From NCBI RefSeq assembly GCF_001657485.1, contig NZ_LXFU01000031.1, forward strand, positions 65,485 to 129,484: a stretch of DNA of 64,000 bases, read 5' to 3'. This document shows, one piece after another, positions 8,150 to 16,799 of this stretch (the stretch's first letter is position 1; each line of letters begins with the position of its first letter). Source of the stretch: Rhizobium sp. WYCCWR10014 (GTDB taxonomy: Bacteria > Pseudomonadota > Alphaproteobacteria > Rhizobiales > Rhizobiaceae). The notes under the pieces are model-generated. The model was not told the DNA's origin. It saw only the letters and a program-made list of their open reading frames with translations, and did no database searches. The translations under genes and the position numbers were made by a program.

Positions 8150-9424
8150 GTGAATTATTTTAGACAACTCAAGATGGCAGTCCTTTGTCCGGGGGATGAG
8201 GCCGGAAGCGCACTCGACCGAAACAACCGCATTGCCGTCTTTCTCTTTGCAATCCTTCCAGGGCTTTCGCCGAACTTTAACTCCTTCATCCTCCTCGCGT
8301 CGATGGTGTGGGGCGTCTACTGTCTGGCGACGGGCCGCCTTGTCTTGAACCTATCGAAATCCGACCGGCTGGTTGCCATTTGCATGTCGATCTACCCGTT
8401 AGTGATGATCGCCAGCATTTTCATCAATCCCCCTTACTCGGAAGTATCTGACTGGATATTCCGGCTCCTGCCCTTCTTTTCCATCTGGCTGATATTGCCG
8501 CGGATGCGCCAATCTCCCGATGGCCGTCTTGTGCCGCTCTTTATCCTCGGCGCAGGCATTGGCATGATCGTCACCTTTCTTTTCAGTCTTTTGCAGATCA
8601 TCTTTTTGATGGAGAGGGCAGAGGCTGGGACTTCGAACGCTGCACTCCTCGGCGTGATAGGTATTCTGTTCGGCGGCATTGCGCTTCTCAACATTCAATC
8701 TCCCAGAAGCGTGGAGCAAAGAATTGCGATATTGGGATATGCCGCGGGTCTAGGTTGCGTTCTGCTTTCCGGAACGCGCTCGGCCTGGCTGGTCATTCCC
8801 ATCCATATCATCATCTTTCTCTGGTATTTTCGTAAACACAGCTTCCATCTGAGTTTGCGCAGCCTGGTTATTACCAGCTCCTTGCTGTTGGCGGGACTTA
8901 TCACCCTGGGCAGCGGCCAGATCCTCCATCGAATCCAGGCGCTTCAGGAAAATCTGACATCGCTCGAACGCACCGACGGCGAGATCACGTCGCTGAGTGC
9001 CCGGTTCGCCTTGTACAAAGGCGCACTATCAGCAATCAGTAAGGACCCGTTGACTGGTTATGGCCCGCAGAACCGGATGGCTTCGGTTTTGGCAGAGCTG
9101 CCCGATAACATAAGGCCACAGCTGCCTTACTCGCATGTCCACAACGGCTTTCTGACGGCAGGTATCGACGCCGGCGTTTTCGGCATTGCAGCGCTTTCGC
9201 TGCTGCTGCTGACGCCCGTGATAGGCGCGTTGAGAAAAGAAGCGGGGCCGGGCCGGGATTTAGCGATTGCGCTCGCTCTTCTGCTCGTCAGCAGTTACGT
9301 CATCACGGGCAGCTTTGGCATTATGTTCAATCAGAAAGCTTTGGATCCGATTTTCGCCTACATGGTCGCCCTTATTTGTGCGGACCGCGGCAGCACGGGC
9401 TTTGCGCCGGTCGTTCGGAGCTGA
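8150..9424 (+). CDS. O-antigen ligase / polymerase family membrane protein (Wzy/WaaL-like)
   Basis: A 424-residue polytopic protein with about 10-12 hydrophobic segments. A large extracytoplasmic loop falls at about residues 255-340, containing 'SARFALYKGALSAISKDPLTGYGPQNR' and 'PYSHVHNGFLTAGIDAGVFG'. This R/H-bearing loop and the 'H-N-x-F-L' motif are typical of the Wzy_C/O-antigen ligase superfamily, which joins or polymerises undecaprenyl-linked glycans in the periplasm. The start is a GTG at 8150; an ATG at 8174 is an alternative. It converges on a nucleotide-sugar dehydratase gene, and with the next two genes forms a surface-polysaccharide group. Ligase and polymerase activities cannot be separated by sequence. 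Confidence 0.82.
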   Translation: MNYFRQLKMAVLCPGDEAGSALDRNNRIAVFLFAILPGLSPNFNSFILLASMVWGVYCLATGRLVLNLSKSDRLVAICMSIYPLVMIASIFINPPYSEVSDWIFRLLPFFSIWLILPRMRQSPDGRLVPLFILGAGIGMIVTFLFSLLQIIFLMERAEAGTSNAALLGVIGILFGGIALLNIQSPRSVEQRIAILGYAAGLGCVLLSGTRSAWLVIPIHIIIFLWYFRKHSFHLSLRSLVITSSLLLAGLITLGSGQILHRIQALQENLTSLERTDGEITSLSARFALYKGALSAISKDPLTGYGPQNRMASVLAELPDNIRPQLPYSHVHNGFLTAGIDAGVFGIAALSLLLLTPVIGALRKEAGPGRDLAIALALLLVSSYVITGSFGIMFNQKALDPIFAYMVALICADRGSTGFAPVVRS

Positions 9425-9454
9425 CGTCTGGCCTCCCATGAGCCTGCAACCCCC

Positions 9455-11470
9455 TTACAGCGTGCTTTGAATTGTCTGGGGCACCCTAACTGGCTCGGCA
9501 CCAGTGAAAGCCAGATCCGAGACCTCACCCGTTGACGAATAGCCGGAAACAAGCTCCGCCAATGTCGCACGTGCAGCGATCATATCGTTCCGGTCCAATA
9601 CCGCGTTGAGCGCGTTGAGCCTTCGCGACAGCTCGGGCCATGACAGGAAATCCTCGCGCGCCTTCATAATCCGAGGATGTTCGGTTGTTTCCGGATTATC
9701 CCCGATCAACAGCTCTTCAAAGAGCTTCTCGCCGGGCCGAAGACCGGTAACGGACAGCTCGATATCGCCTTCGGGATTGTCTTCGTCGCGAACGGCCAGC
9801 CCGGAAAGCTCTACCATCTTGCGGGCGAGATCGGCGATGCGAACCGGCTCACCCATGTCGAGCAGGAAAACATCTCCGCCCTCGGCCATCGCGCCGGCCT
9901 GTATGACGAGTTGGGAAGCCTCCGAAATGGTCATGAAATAGCGGGTTATATCAGGATGTGTCAGCGTCACCGGGCCGCCGTCCTTGATCTGCTGCCGGAA
10001 AAGCGGCACGACGGATCCGGAGGAGCCGAGGACGTTTCCGAAACGGACCATGGAGAAATTCGTTCGGGTTCTGTCGATAGCCGATTCCGCCGCAAGCGCC
10101 TGCAGAACCATCTCCGCCAGCCTCTTGCTGGCGCCCATCACATTTGTTGGACGCACGGCCTTGTCTGTGCTGATCAGCACGAAATTCGAGACGCCGCATT
10201 TATTCGCCGCGCGTGCCGCGACCAGCGTACCCATCACATTGTTCTTGATGCCTTCCACGGCATTATGTTCGACAAGGGGCACATGCTTGTAAGCGGCTGC
10301 ATGATAGAGCGTCTGAGGTCGCCAGCTCTGCATGACATGTTCCATGCGATCCTGATCGCGGACGGAACAGAGAATCGGGACGATCTGCATATTTTCATGC
10401 TTGTACAGTTCGGCCAGCTTCTGCAATTCAGCATGGATATTATAAAGCGCAAACTCGTTCTGATCGATGAGGATCAGGCTTGAGGGCCCGGTGCGCAGAA
10501 TCTGACGGCATAACTCGCCGCCGATCGAGCCGCCGGCACCGGTGACCATCACCACCTTGTTGCGCATCGACTTGTCGAGTAGGTCCTGGCGCGGCGCGAC
10601 CGCTTCTCTCCCCAGCAGATCTTCGATCTCCAGCTCTCGGATGTCGGAGACGGCAATGCGTCCCTGAGCCAGGGCAGTGAGATCCGGCAACGTGCGAACA
10701 TTGACCCTGGCTTTACGGATGTGCTCCAGGATTTCGTTGCGACGCTGCCGCGATGCGGAGGGAAGAGCAAGAAGCACGTTGTGCACGCCGAGAGATTCGG
10801 CAAGCACCGGAAGATCCGAGGGGTCGTAGATCGGCAAACCACCCATGACGCCGCCCTTGAGACGCGGATCATCATCCAGATAGCCGACGACATTGAGTTC
10901 GGCACTGTTGATCAAGGCACCGGCCAGTTGCCGCCCGGCCGTCCCTGCCCCATAGATCAGCACCTTGGCGAGCATATTCTTGTGAAGGATGCGCTGGTAG
11001 GCATCCCCGAGCCAGTAGCGGATACTCAACCTCGACAGCCCAATCGCAATCAACAGAAGGAAGGGCTGGAGGATGCCGACGGTTCTTGGAACACCGGGGA
11101 CGCTGAGGGCTGTAAATATCGTCATGAAGGCGACGCCGTAGATCGCAATCGCCTTCAGAACAGTAATGAAAGCAGCCATATTGGCATAACGGAAGATCGC
11201 CCGATACATGCCCATGACGATGAAGATGGGAAGGGCCATGCACAGTGAAACGAAGACCGGCAGCCACTGCACACCTGTCAGCACCGTCCATTCGTTTAGG
11301 CGGAAACAATAGGCCAGCCAGATCGTCAGAACACAAAAGCTGGAATCCAGCAGCAAGGCCAGAGCGCGTTTGGCAACCCGCGGCATCGCCAGCAGAGGGG
11401 CGACGAGCGCTTGCATCGGCATTAAGAACCATCCTGAGCGCGGCGTCTCAGTGGGAGAATTTTCGGGCAT
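9455..11470 (-). CDS. WbpM/CapD-type membrane-anchored nucleotide-sugar 4,6-dehydratase
   Basis: A 671-residue protein. Four membrane helices occupy about residues 25-145, followed by a CoA-binding-like Rossmann domain ('VLIYGAGTAGRQLAGAL', about 170) and a short-chain dehydrogenase domain starting at 'VVMVTGAGGSIGGELCRQI' (about 310). The catalytic region 'STDKAVRPTNVMGASKRLAEM' has the M-x3-K arrangement seen in large UDP-HexNAc 4,6-dehydratases. It should act at the inner face of the membrane on UDP-GlcNAc or a related sugar, making a deoxy-sugar precursor for LPS or EPS. It is 123 bases downstream of the sugar-transferase gene on the same strand. Confidence 0.92.
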   Translation of the reverse strand: MPENSPTETPRSGWFLMPMQALVAPLLAMPRVAKRALALLLDSSFCVLTIWLAYCFRLNEWTVLTGVQWLPVFVSLCMALPIFIVMGMYRAIFRYANMAAFITVLKAIAIYGVAFMTIFTALSVPGVPRTVGILQPFLLLIAIGLSRLSIRYWLGDAYQRILHKNMLAKVLIYGAGTAGRQLAGALINSAELNVVGYLDDDPRLKGGVMGGLPIYDPSDLPVLAESLGVHNVLLALPSASRQRRNEILEHIRKARVNVRTLPDLTALAQGRIAVSDIRELEIEDLLGREAVAPRQDLLDKSMRNKVVMVTGAGGSIGGELCRQILRTGPSSLILIDQNEFALYNIHAELQKLAELYKHENMQIVPILCSVRDQDRMEHVMQSWRPQTLYHAAAYKHVPLVEHNAVEGIKNNVMGTLVAARAANKCGVSNFVLISTDKAVRPTNVMGASKRLAEMVLQALAAESAIDRTRTNFSMVRFGNVLGSSGSVVPLFRQQIKDGGPVTLTHPDITRYFMTISEASQLVIQAGAMAEGGDVFLLDMGEPVRIADLARKMVELSGLAVRDEDNPEGDIELSVTGLRPGEKLFEELLIGDNPETTEHPRIMKAREDFLSWPELSRRLNALNAVLDRNDMIAARATLAELVSGYSSTGEVSDLAFTGAEPVRVPQTIQSTL

Positions 11471-11593
11471 CGCTTACCAGCGTCTCGCAGATCAATAGAC
11501 AACCACCTTCTTGTCGCTTTCTGCAACGAGCGCAACTGAAATAATCGGAAATCACGGTCTTCCGCACCGACTTATCTATCAGAAGTAGGTAGC

Positions 11594-12277
11594 TTAATGC
11601 CTTATTCCCTTACGGCGGATGACCTTCCCGGCCGTCATAAACAGGATGCTTATGTCGAAGCCGAACGAGCGGCGTTCGAGATATTCGACATCGAATTTTA
11701 CCTTCTCCGGAATCGGCAATTCGTCCCGGCCATTGATCTGCGCCCATCCCGTCAGTCCGGGCAGGAGCTTGTCGACACCATGGGCCGTCCGCAACTCTAT
11801 CAGATCATATTGATTGTAGAGTGCCGGCCGCGGGCCGACGAAACTCATCTTCCCCTCGAGAATGCACCAGAGCTGCGGCAGTTCGTCGAGGCTGGACTTG
11901 CGCAGAAACGAACCGATCGGTGTCAGAAAGCGATCCGGATCTTCGAGCAGATGCGTGGCAACCGTCGGTGTGTCGACGCGCATGCTGCGAAATTTCGGCA
12001 TCAGGAAGATCTGATTGAAACGGCCGACACGTTTTGACCAATAGAGGATCGGTCCCGGCGAGGTAAGGCGAACACAGAGAGCGACGGCAAGGATTGGAAC
12101 GAGCAGGATCGCCGCCGCAATCAAAGCCAAGAAAAAATCCACCGCCCGTTTCAAACCCATGCTCCGCAGTTCCGCCTTACTGGCGGTCTTTTCGCCATTT
12201 GCACCATCGCCCTGCCGTATCGTCAAAAAACGTTTCGCGTCAACTACGAGGACGTGGTGTTCTCCATCGACCGACAT
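11594..12277 (-). CDS. Polyprenyl-phosphate sugar-1-phosphate transferase (bacterial sugar transferase family)
   Basis: A 227-residue initiating glycosyl-1-phosphate transferase with only the catalytic domain. It has one membrane-associated helix ('[22 protein letters not shown]') followed by 'KFRSMRVD', '[27 protein letters not shown]' and '[17 protein letters not shown]', the conserved blocks that include the D-E catalytic pair. It transfers a sugar phosphate to undecaprenyl phosphate to start a glycan chain. I chose the ATG at 12277 (AGAGGG nine bases upstream) rather than a TTG at 12358. It is probably co-transcribed with the downstream dehydratase. Confidence 0.9.
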   Translation of the reverse strand: MSVDGEHHVLVVDAKRFLTIRQGDGANGEKTASKAELRSMGLKRAVDFFLALIAAAILLVPILAVALCVRLTSPGPILYWSKRVGRFNQIFLMPKFRSMRVDTPTVATHLLEDPDRFLTPIGSFLRKSSLDELPQLWCILEGKMSFVGPRPALYNQYDLIELRTAHGVDKLLPGLTGWAQINGRDELPIPEKVKFDVEYLERRSFGFDISILFMTAGKVIRRKGIRH

Positions 12278-12446
12278 AGTCGCCCACCCTCTTGCAGGTG
12301 CCGCATCACCTCGCAGGTTTTCGTCAGGTTCCCTAACCCACTGATCCAAAAGCAACAAGACACCAGTCAGAAGTTATCTCGACCTTTATTTCCGTTACAT
12401 TCCGTTAACCATAACAACTCACGTCAGCCAGACCACGACGCGAATT

Positions 12447-13739
12447 TCATCCCGTCTTCGCTCTCATCGGCGAATTGCTGCGGGCAAGGGCCATCAACAT
12501 CGGTCCGATGGCGAATTCCCCTTTCTCGGCGCGTCGTGTCAGGTCGCGCAGGTAACCGCCAGCGGAGTTGATGTGCCCTGCCCTTTCGAGAACGCAGGCC
12601 ATGACGGTGGCCGCATTTTCAGGTCCCATGATTTCGCAGGCCTGCTCATAGGCCGATGGGCTGACGCCCAGCATCGAACGAACGACCACAGCCGCGGCCA
12701 TCAGCTCGCGCCATGTGCCGACCGAGCCCTGCGGTCCATAGGCTGCGATTTCCGGGCAGGCCTGCAGCACCAGCCCCAGCGGGAAGGATTTGAGCGCGGC
12801 GTTGGCAGCGGGGGCAGAACTTGTGGCCGGCACACGCCCGTTCTTCTCTTCATCTTTCTGGATTCGGACTGTCGGTTCGGCCCGCCCCCCCAATCGGTCG
12901 TCCGCCGTTGCGCCCTGCTTCTTTTCTGAAGCTGGTTCAAGTTCAGTAATGGATTGTGGGTTTGAATTCTGTATGTGCCGCTCATAATGTTGGGCATTGC
13001 CGCTATGATTCTGAGTTTTAACCTGCATTTCCAACTGATTGGTGATTTCTTCGCGCAGCATCTCCAATTCGTCGAGTGCAGCTGCGACCTGTTCGGCGGA
13101 AGGCGACCGCGGCAGCCGCTCGACGACATCGCGAAAATGCAGGTGAATCCCGCTCCAGTCGCCGGCGGCGCCCTCCTCCAATGCCATCTCGATGAGCTTG
13201 GCGACATCGCGTCGGCAAAGCGTCAGGCGTTCTCTCAGCCGCTGCAGGTGCAACCGTTCCGCAACCACCTCCGCCGCCAGCCGCCCGATCTCCTCAGCGC
13301 GCACCAGCAGCGGCGCCAGTGAAAAACCGAATGCCTCGCGGATCTCCCCACCCTGCTCCTTGCGGGCGTAGCGCTTGCCGTTCGGGCTATCCTTGCGGAT
13401 CAGCAGCCCGGCCTCGATCAGGGTCGCCAGGTGGCGACGGATCGTCTGCTCCGCCATTCCATGTGCACGCAGCGAGAGCTGTGCATTGGAAGGGAACACC
13501 ACGAGCCCGTTTTCCTCAGAGAGCTCCCCCTTGGGATAAAAGCTCAGCAAGGCGTTCAGGATAGCGAGCGCCCGGTCGGTGATGCCGAGCAGCGGCTTGG
13601 CCTCGCACAGAGCACGATAGAGTCTCCACTTGTCGATAGATTGGCCGGGCTCGATTTTTCGAGCAGCCGCCTGGCTTGCTAACATGCCAAGCGTCATTGG
13701 CCGCCGCCCAAAGGGCGTCGTCACATTTCCGCTTTCCAT
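12447..13739 (-). CDS. repC: Replication initiator RepC
   Basis: A 430-residue initiator of the repABC family; RepC binds the origin, which in characterised plasmids lies inside repC itself. Visible features are the N-terminal 'MTLGMLASQAAARKIEPGQSIDKWRLYRALCEAKPLLGITDRALAILNALLSFYP', the winged-helix region 'VFPSNAQLSLRAHGMAEQTIRRHLATLIEAGLLIRKDSPNGKRY', and the C-terminal 'PSAYEQACEIMGPENAATVMACVLERA...SAGGYLRDLTRRAEKGEF'. The ATG at 13739 is preceded by GAAGG; six codons earlier is a TTG. It is the third gene of the operon, separated from repB by the antisense-RNA region, which normally limits its translation. Confidence 0.95.
   Translation of the reverse strand: MESGNVTTPFGRRPMTLGMLASQAAARKIEPGQSIDKWRLYRALCEAKPLLGITDRALAILNALLSFYPKGELSEENGLVVFPSNAQLSLRAHGMAEQTIRRHLATLIEAGLLIRKDSPNGKRYARKEQGGEIREAFGFSLAPLLVRAEEIGRLAAEVVAERLHLQRLRERLTLCRRDVAKLIEMALEEGAAGDWSGIHLHFRDVVERLPRSPSAEQVAAALDELEMLREEITNQLEMQVKTQNHSGNAQHYERHIQNSNPQSITELEPASEKKQGATADDRLGGRAEPTVRIQKDEEKNGRVPATSSAPAANAALKSFPLGLVLQACPEIAAYGPQGSVGTWRELMAAAVVVRSMLGVSPSAYEQACEIMGPENAATVMACVLERAGHINSAGGYLRDLTRRAEKGEFAIGPMLMALARSNSPMRAKTG
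12945..13030. other. AT-rich segment inside repC, candidate origin of replication
   Basis: This part of repC, encoding a low-complexity N/Q/S-rich linker, is visibly richer in A and T than its surroundings (for example TTCTGTATGTG, ATTCTGAGTTTTAAC). In studied repABC plasmids oriV maps to the AT-rich centre of repC. The placement here is by analogy only. Confidence 0.4.
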
Positions 13740-13798
13740 TTTCTTCGCCTTCTTCAAGGCAAAAGATCACGGCTCACCAAATTCGGTGCCAAAGACTC

Positions 13799-13827
13799 TT
13801 GACTATGATTCGCGGAAATGTGATTCT
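13799..13827 (+). promoter_or_regulatory. Promoter of the repABC antisense RNA
   Basis: TTGACT (13799-13804) followed after 17 bases by GATTCT (13822-13827). It faces against repB and repC, as expected for the ctRNA promoter of repABC cassettes. The -35 is good and the -10 weak. Confidence 0.65.
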
Positions 13828-13833
13828 CTGGGT

Positions 13834-13884
13834 GTCTAGATCAGAGAGGGCTTCCGCGACGGCAACGTTCGGGGGCCTTTTCTT
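13834..13884 (+). ncRNA. Counter-transcribed RNA (ctRNA/incA) between repB and repC
   Basis: A roughly 50-nt antisense RNA is predicted from the promoter above to an intrinsic terminator: GGCTTCCG (13849-13856) pairs, with two G-U pairs, to CGGGGGCC (13870-13877), then TTTTCTTTT. Location, orientation and size match the ctRNA of repABC plasmids, which blocks RepC production and determines incompatibility. Ends are estimated. Confidence 0.75.
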
Positions 13885-13886
13885 TT
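13849..13886 (+). terminator. Intrinsic terminator of the ctRNA
   Basis: An 8-bp stem with a 13-base loop, and a T-rich tail at 13878-13885. On the opposite strand the same sequence forms the repB-repC leader hairpin that is the antisense target. Confidence 0.7.
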
Positions 13887-13888
13887 GC

Positions 13889-14941
13889 TTATTGATCTCC
13901 GTTCTTCGTCAAATCCTGTGTCTTCTCGAACGCCTCGTAGAGACGATCCAGATTGCTGGCGATGTAGGCTCCAAAGGCAGACGCCTTCTCCGCCTTCAGC
14001 GCGATGGTGAACTGTTTCCCGTCATCCTTGATCTTCGCCTTGATCGCACCGTCCTTGCGCTGCCAGGCTTGAGCGGCGGGCTGAAGCGCCGCTATGGATG
14101 AGGCCTGTTGTTGCCTCCTGCTGATGAAGGCGACCAGCATATCGAATCGGGCATCCGGCTCAGCCGTTTCGAATTCCGCCGATCTGGTGAACTCGATCGT
14201 TCGTGGGCCAATGTTTTCGGTCTCGAATTTCACGGACAGATCGTGCCACCGATCACGGCCGGTGGTCTTGGCTGCACCGATCGCGGTCAGGACTTCGGCT
14301 GGGATCCGCTTGGTGACGGACAGCATCTTGGATACCGTCGTCTTGTCGGCGCTGAGCGCGGACATGATCGTTTCCCTGTCGAAGCCCAACGTGTCGAGCT
14401 TGTCGGCAAACATCGTCCTCTCGATGAAAGAGAGATCGGCGCGTGCCGAATTCTCCTGGCCCTGCGCAATGACATGGTCGCGATCGTCGAGTTTCTTGAC
14501 CACGGCGCGGACAGGTCGGCCGAGTTCCTTGGCGGCCCGGGCGCGACGGTGGCCGAAGGCGATCTGATATCGGCCGTCCTTCTCAGGATGTGGACGGACG
14601 AGGATCGGTGAATCCTGGCCACGCAACCGGATCGCCTCGACCAGCTCGCGAAACTGTTCGTCGGTATGCGCCAGCCGGTCAGTCACGAAGGAATCTTCGA
14701 TCAGGGAAGGGTCGAGATCAATCACCGTCTCACCGGTCGCCAGCTTTTCCTCGATCGCTTTGGCGGCATCGGCCTTGGCAGCCAGCGCATCGATACTGCG
14801 CGTCACGGCACCGAGAGCGCCGATCCCCTTATAGGTGATCTGCTGCTTCTCGTCTCTGTGGAGCGGTTCGTCCTCATTGTTTACCGCAGTAAACTTCTTG
14901 GAATCGTCCATCAGACCCGAAAGGAGATTCTTACGCGCCAT
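13889..14941 (-). CDS. repB: Partitioning protein RepB (ParB family)
   Basis: A 350-residue ParB-type DNA-binding protein for plasmid segregation. The N-terminus 'MARKNLLSGLMDD' is typical of RepB. The ParB/Srx box is at about residues 90-150 ('ILVRPHPEKDGRYQIAFGHRRARAAKELGRPVRAVVKKLDDRDHVIAQGQENSARADLSFIERTMFA', including the GHRRxRA motif). The helix-turn-helix is at about 180-210 ('IMSALSADKTTVSKMLSV'). It binds the parS sites at 14879 and 14961, the first of which lies within its own coding sequence. It lies between repA and repC in one operon. Confidence 0.95.
   Translation of the reverse strand: MARKNLLSGLMDDSKKFTAVNNEDEPLHRDEKQQITYKGIGALGAVTRSIDALAAKADAAKAIEEKLATGETVIDLDPSLIEDSFVTDRLAHTDEQFRELVEAIRLRGQDSPILVRPHPEKDGRYQIAFGHRRARAAKELGRPVRAVVKKLDDRDHVIAQGQENSARADLSFIERTMFADKLDTLGFDRETIMSALSADKTTVSKMLSVTKRIPAEVLTAIGAAKTTGRDRWHDLSVKFETENIGPRTIEFTRSAEFETAEPDARFDMLVAFISRRQQQASSIAALQPAAQAWQRKDGAIKAKIKDDGKQFTIALKAEKASAFGAYIASNLDRLYEAFEKTQDLTKNGDQ
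14879..14894. other. parS centromere site 1 (within repB 5' end)
   Basis: GTTTACCGCAGTAAAC, matching the repABC parS pattern GTTnnCnGCnGnnAAC at every fixed position. It encodes part of the RepB N-terminus. Confidence 0.88.
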
Positions 14942-14960
14942 CAGCCAGCCTCTCGTCCCA

Positions 14961-14976
14961 GTTTACCGCAGTAAAC
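14961..14976. other. parS centromere site 2 (repA-repB gap)
   Basis: A second identical GTTTACCGCAGTAAAC lies in the 42-bp repA-repB spacer, 82 bases from the first copy. Two sites with identical central bases indicate cognate RepB specificity. Confidence 0.9.
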
Positions 14977-14983
14977 TTCTCGG

Positions 14984-16198
14984 TCATTTCCGCCCCCAAG
15001 CCTTGTGGATGAGATCGGCGATCTCGGTGTTGACGGCATCCATCGCCTCCATGGCGCGGTCATAGGTCGCGCGGGTAAACTGGTTCCGCTCGACTTCGTA
15101 AAGCGTCTGATTGGTCATCGCCGCATCGGAGATCGCGACGCTGCGCAACATCGGATTGGTGAGCACATGGTTCTTGAACATCGAACGCATAAAGGCGACC
15201 ATTTGCGTCTGCGGCCCGTCCTGCGGATCGTAGCGGGTGACGAGATATCGCAACCAGTCGAGGTTCATGTTGCCGCCGGCGCCTTTCAGTGTGTTCAACA
15301 CCTCGCCGAGCATCTGCAGGAATTGGCACATCGACATGACGTCGAGCATCTGAGGATGAACGGTGATCAGAACTGCCGTCGCGCCGCAAATGGCGCTCAT
15401 GGTCAAAAAGCCGAGCTGGGGAGGGCAGTCAATGATGACCACGTCGTAATCGTCGGCGACTGAGGACAGCGCCTCGTCCAGCCGCGCGAAGAAGACGCGT
15501 CCATAGTCACCTGCCTTGCCCTGAGCAAGGACGCGCGGCGTATCGTGCTCGAATTCCATCAGTTCGAGATTGCCCGGCACCAGATGAAGGTTCGGGAAAT
15601 TTGTCGGACGGATGATCTCTCTCAGCGGACGCCGCTGATCGTCATAACGAATGGCGGCGTAGAGCGTCTCATTCTCGTTGACGTCGAACTCCGGCTGAAA
15701 ACCGTGGATGGCGGAGAGAGAGGCCTGCGGATCGAGGTCGACGGCAAGGACGCGGTGACCCGTCAGGGCAAGATGCTGGGCAAGGTGTGCTGCACTCGTC
15801 GTCTTGCCGCTGCCACCTTTGAAGTTGACGACGGCAACGACCTGCAGATGTTCGTTGCCGCGGCGATGACGCATATAATGCGTTCCAGCGCGGGCATTGT
15901 GCTCCAGGAAGCTGCGCATCTCTTCCATTTGCTCTGCCGTATAGGAGCGACGGCCCGACGGCGTAACCTGGGGAAGGGCGCCTTTGCCTTCCAGCGACAG
16001 GTTGCGAAGATAGCCGCTGGTGACGCCGAGGAAACGCGCCGCCTCGGCAAGCTGGAATTCCCTCAGACCCTTCAATGCACGCGGCGGAAACATCTCGAGC
16101 CGATGCTGCTTCAGCTTGTCGGACAGTTCCTGCGCCTGACCAATAATCAGCTGATCGACATCAGAAATTGCTTTTTCTATCTGCGGTGCCATATTCAT
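14984..16198 (-). CDS. repA: Partitioning ATPase RepA (ParA family)
   Basis: A 404-residue ParA-type ATPase that positions plasmids with RepB/parS and represses the repABC promoter. The N-terminal 'AARFLGVTSGYLRNLSLEGKGALPQVTPSGRRSYTAEQMEEMR' is a MerR-like DNA-binding segment (about residues 50-100). The deviant Walker A is 'VVNFKGGSGKTTSAAHLAQHLA' (about 127-148), and the Walker A' and B regions are 'VLAVDLDPQASLSAI' and 'YDVVIIDCPPQLG'. Full length. It is the first gene of the operon; the upstream inverted repeats at 16210-16300 are candidate auto-operators. Confidence 0.96.
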   Translation of the reverse strand: MNMAPQIEKAISDVDQLIIGQAQELSDKLKQHRLEMFPPRALKGLREFQLAEAARFLGVTSGYLRNLSLEGKGALPQVTPSGRRSYTAEQMEEMRSFLEHNARAGTHYMRHRRGNEHLQVVAVVNFKGGSGKTTSAAHLAQHLALTGHRVLAVDLDPQASLSAIHGFQPEFDVNENETLYAAIRYDDQRRPLREIIRPTNFPNLHLVPGNLELMEFEHDTPRVLAQGKAGDYGRVFFARLDEALSSVADDYDVVIIDCPPQLGFLTMSAICGATAVLITVHPQMLDVMSMCQFLQMLGEVLNTLKGAGGNMNLDWLRYLVTRYDPQDGPQTQMVAFMRSMFKNHVLTNPMLRSVAISDAAMTNQTLYEVERNQFTRATYDRAMEAMDAVNTEIADLIHKAWGRK

Positions 16199-16209
16199 GG
16201 AAATCTCGA

Positions 16210-16300
16210 AAATGCGATTTAAAAGCCCCAGGCGCTGTGAAACCGCATTTAGCGCCGATTCTGGAGGGGTGGCAAGGCAAATAGGGTTAACAAGACCCTA
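16210..16300. promoter_or_regulatory. repABC promoter region with nested inverted repeats
   Basis: AAATGCG (16210-16216) pairs with CGCATTT (16244-16250); GGCGCT (16231-16236) pairs with AGCGCC (16251-16256); TAGGGT (16282-16287) pairs with ACCCTA (16295-16300). These lie just upstream of repA, where RepA normally represses its own operon. I cannot fix the -10/-35. Confidence 0.5.
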
Positions 16301-16799
16301 CCGCGAGGTTGTCCAATCTTTTTCAAAGGCTTGAACATGCCGCCCGGTGCCGCTGTCCGGCGTGGCAATCGCGCATTCACTGGCCGAATCGCAAGAGCAA
16401 GACTGCACAACCAGCACCATAGCCGATTGGATACGTCGGAATCGAGATATCGAGCGTGCCCAGCTTTTTGAACTACGTCCGTGACAGCAACGTACTTGGA
16501 CAGTCAGTGGCCGTTCAGCGCCGCGTGGCGGCGACCGTCCTGATTGCTTGCGCGGGGAGGGAGACGCCGCTTCCGTCGAGGTCCTGCAGCAGAGCTGCCG
16601 AGCGCAAGATCCAGGCGATAGGCGGAGAATTCAGCGCCCAGCTCGGCACCGTCCGTCGGATAGCGATTCAGCAAATGCCAATCGCAAGCAGACCCTTTCG
16701 AGAAATGCCAACTGATTGTCCGGTCGGCTCGCCAGGCGCAACGCCCCAAAATGACTCGCGCCTGAGCTTCAAGCGGATATTGCCTGCCGATATGCCTGG
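16301..16799. other. Intergenic region without a supported gene
   Basis: About 500 bases between the repA control region and the XRE regulator. Open frames exist on both strands, but they have no ribosome site, no recognisable motif and unusual composition (many Ser/Arg/Ala). They may be non-coding or a decayed gene. Confidence 0.5.
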
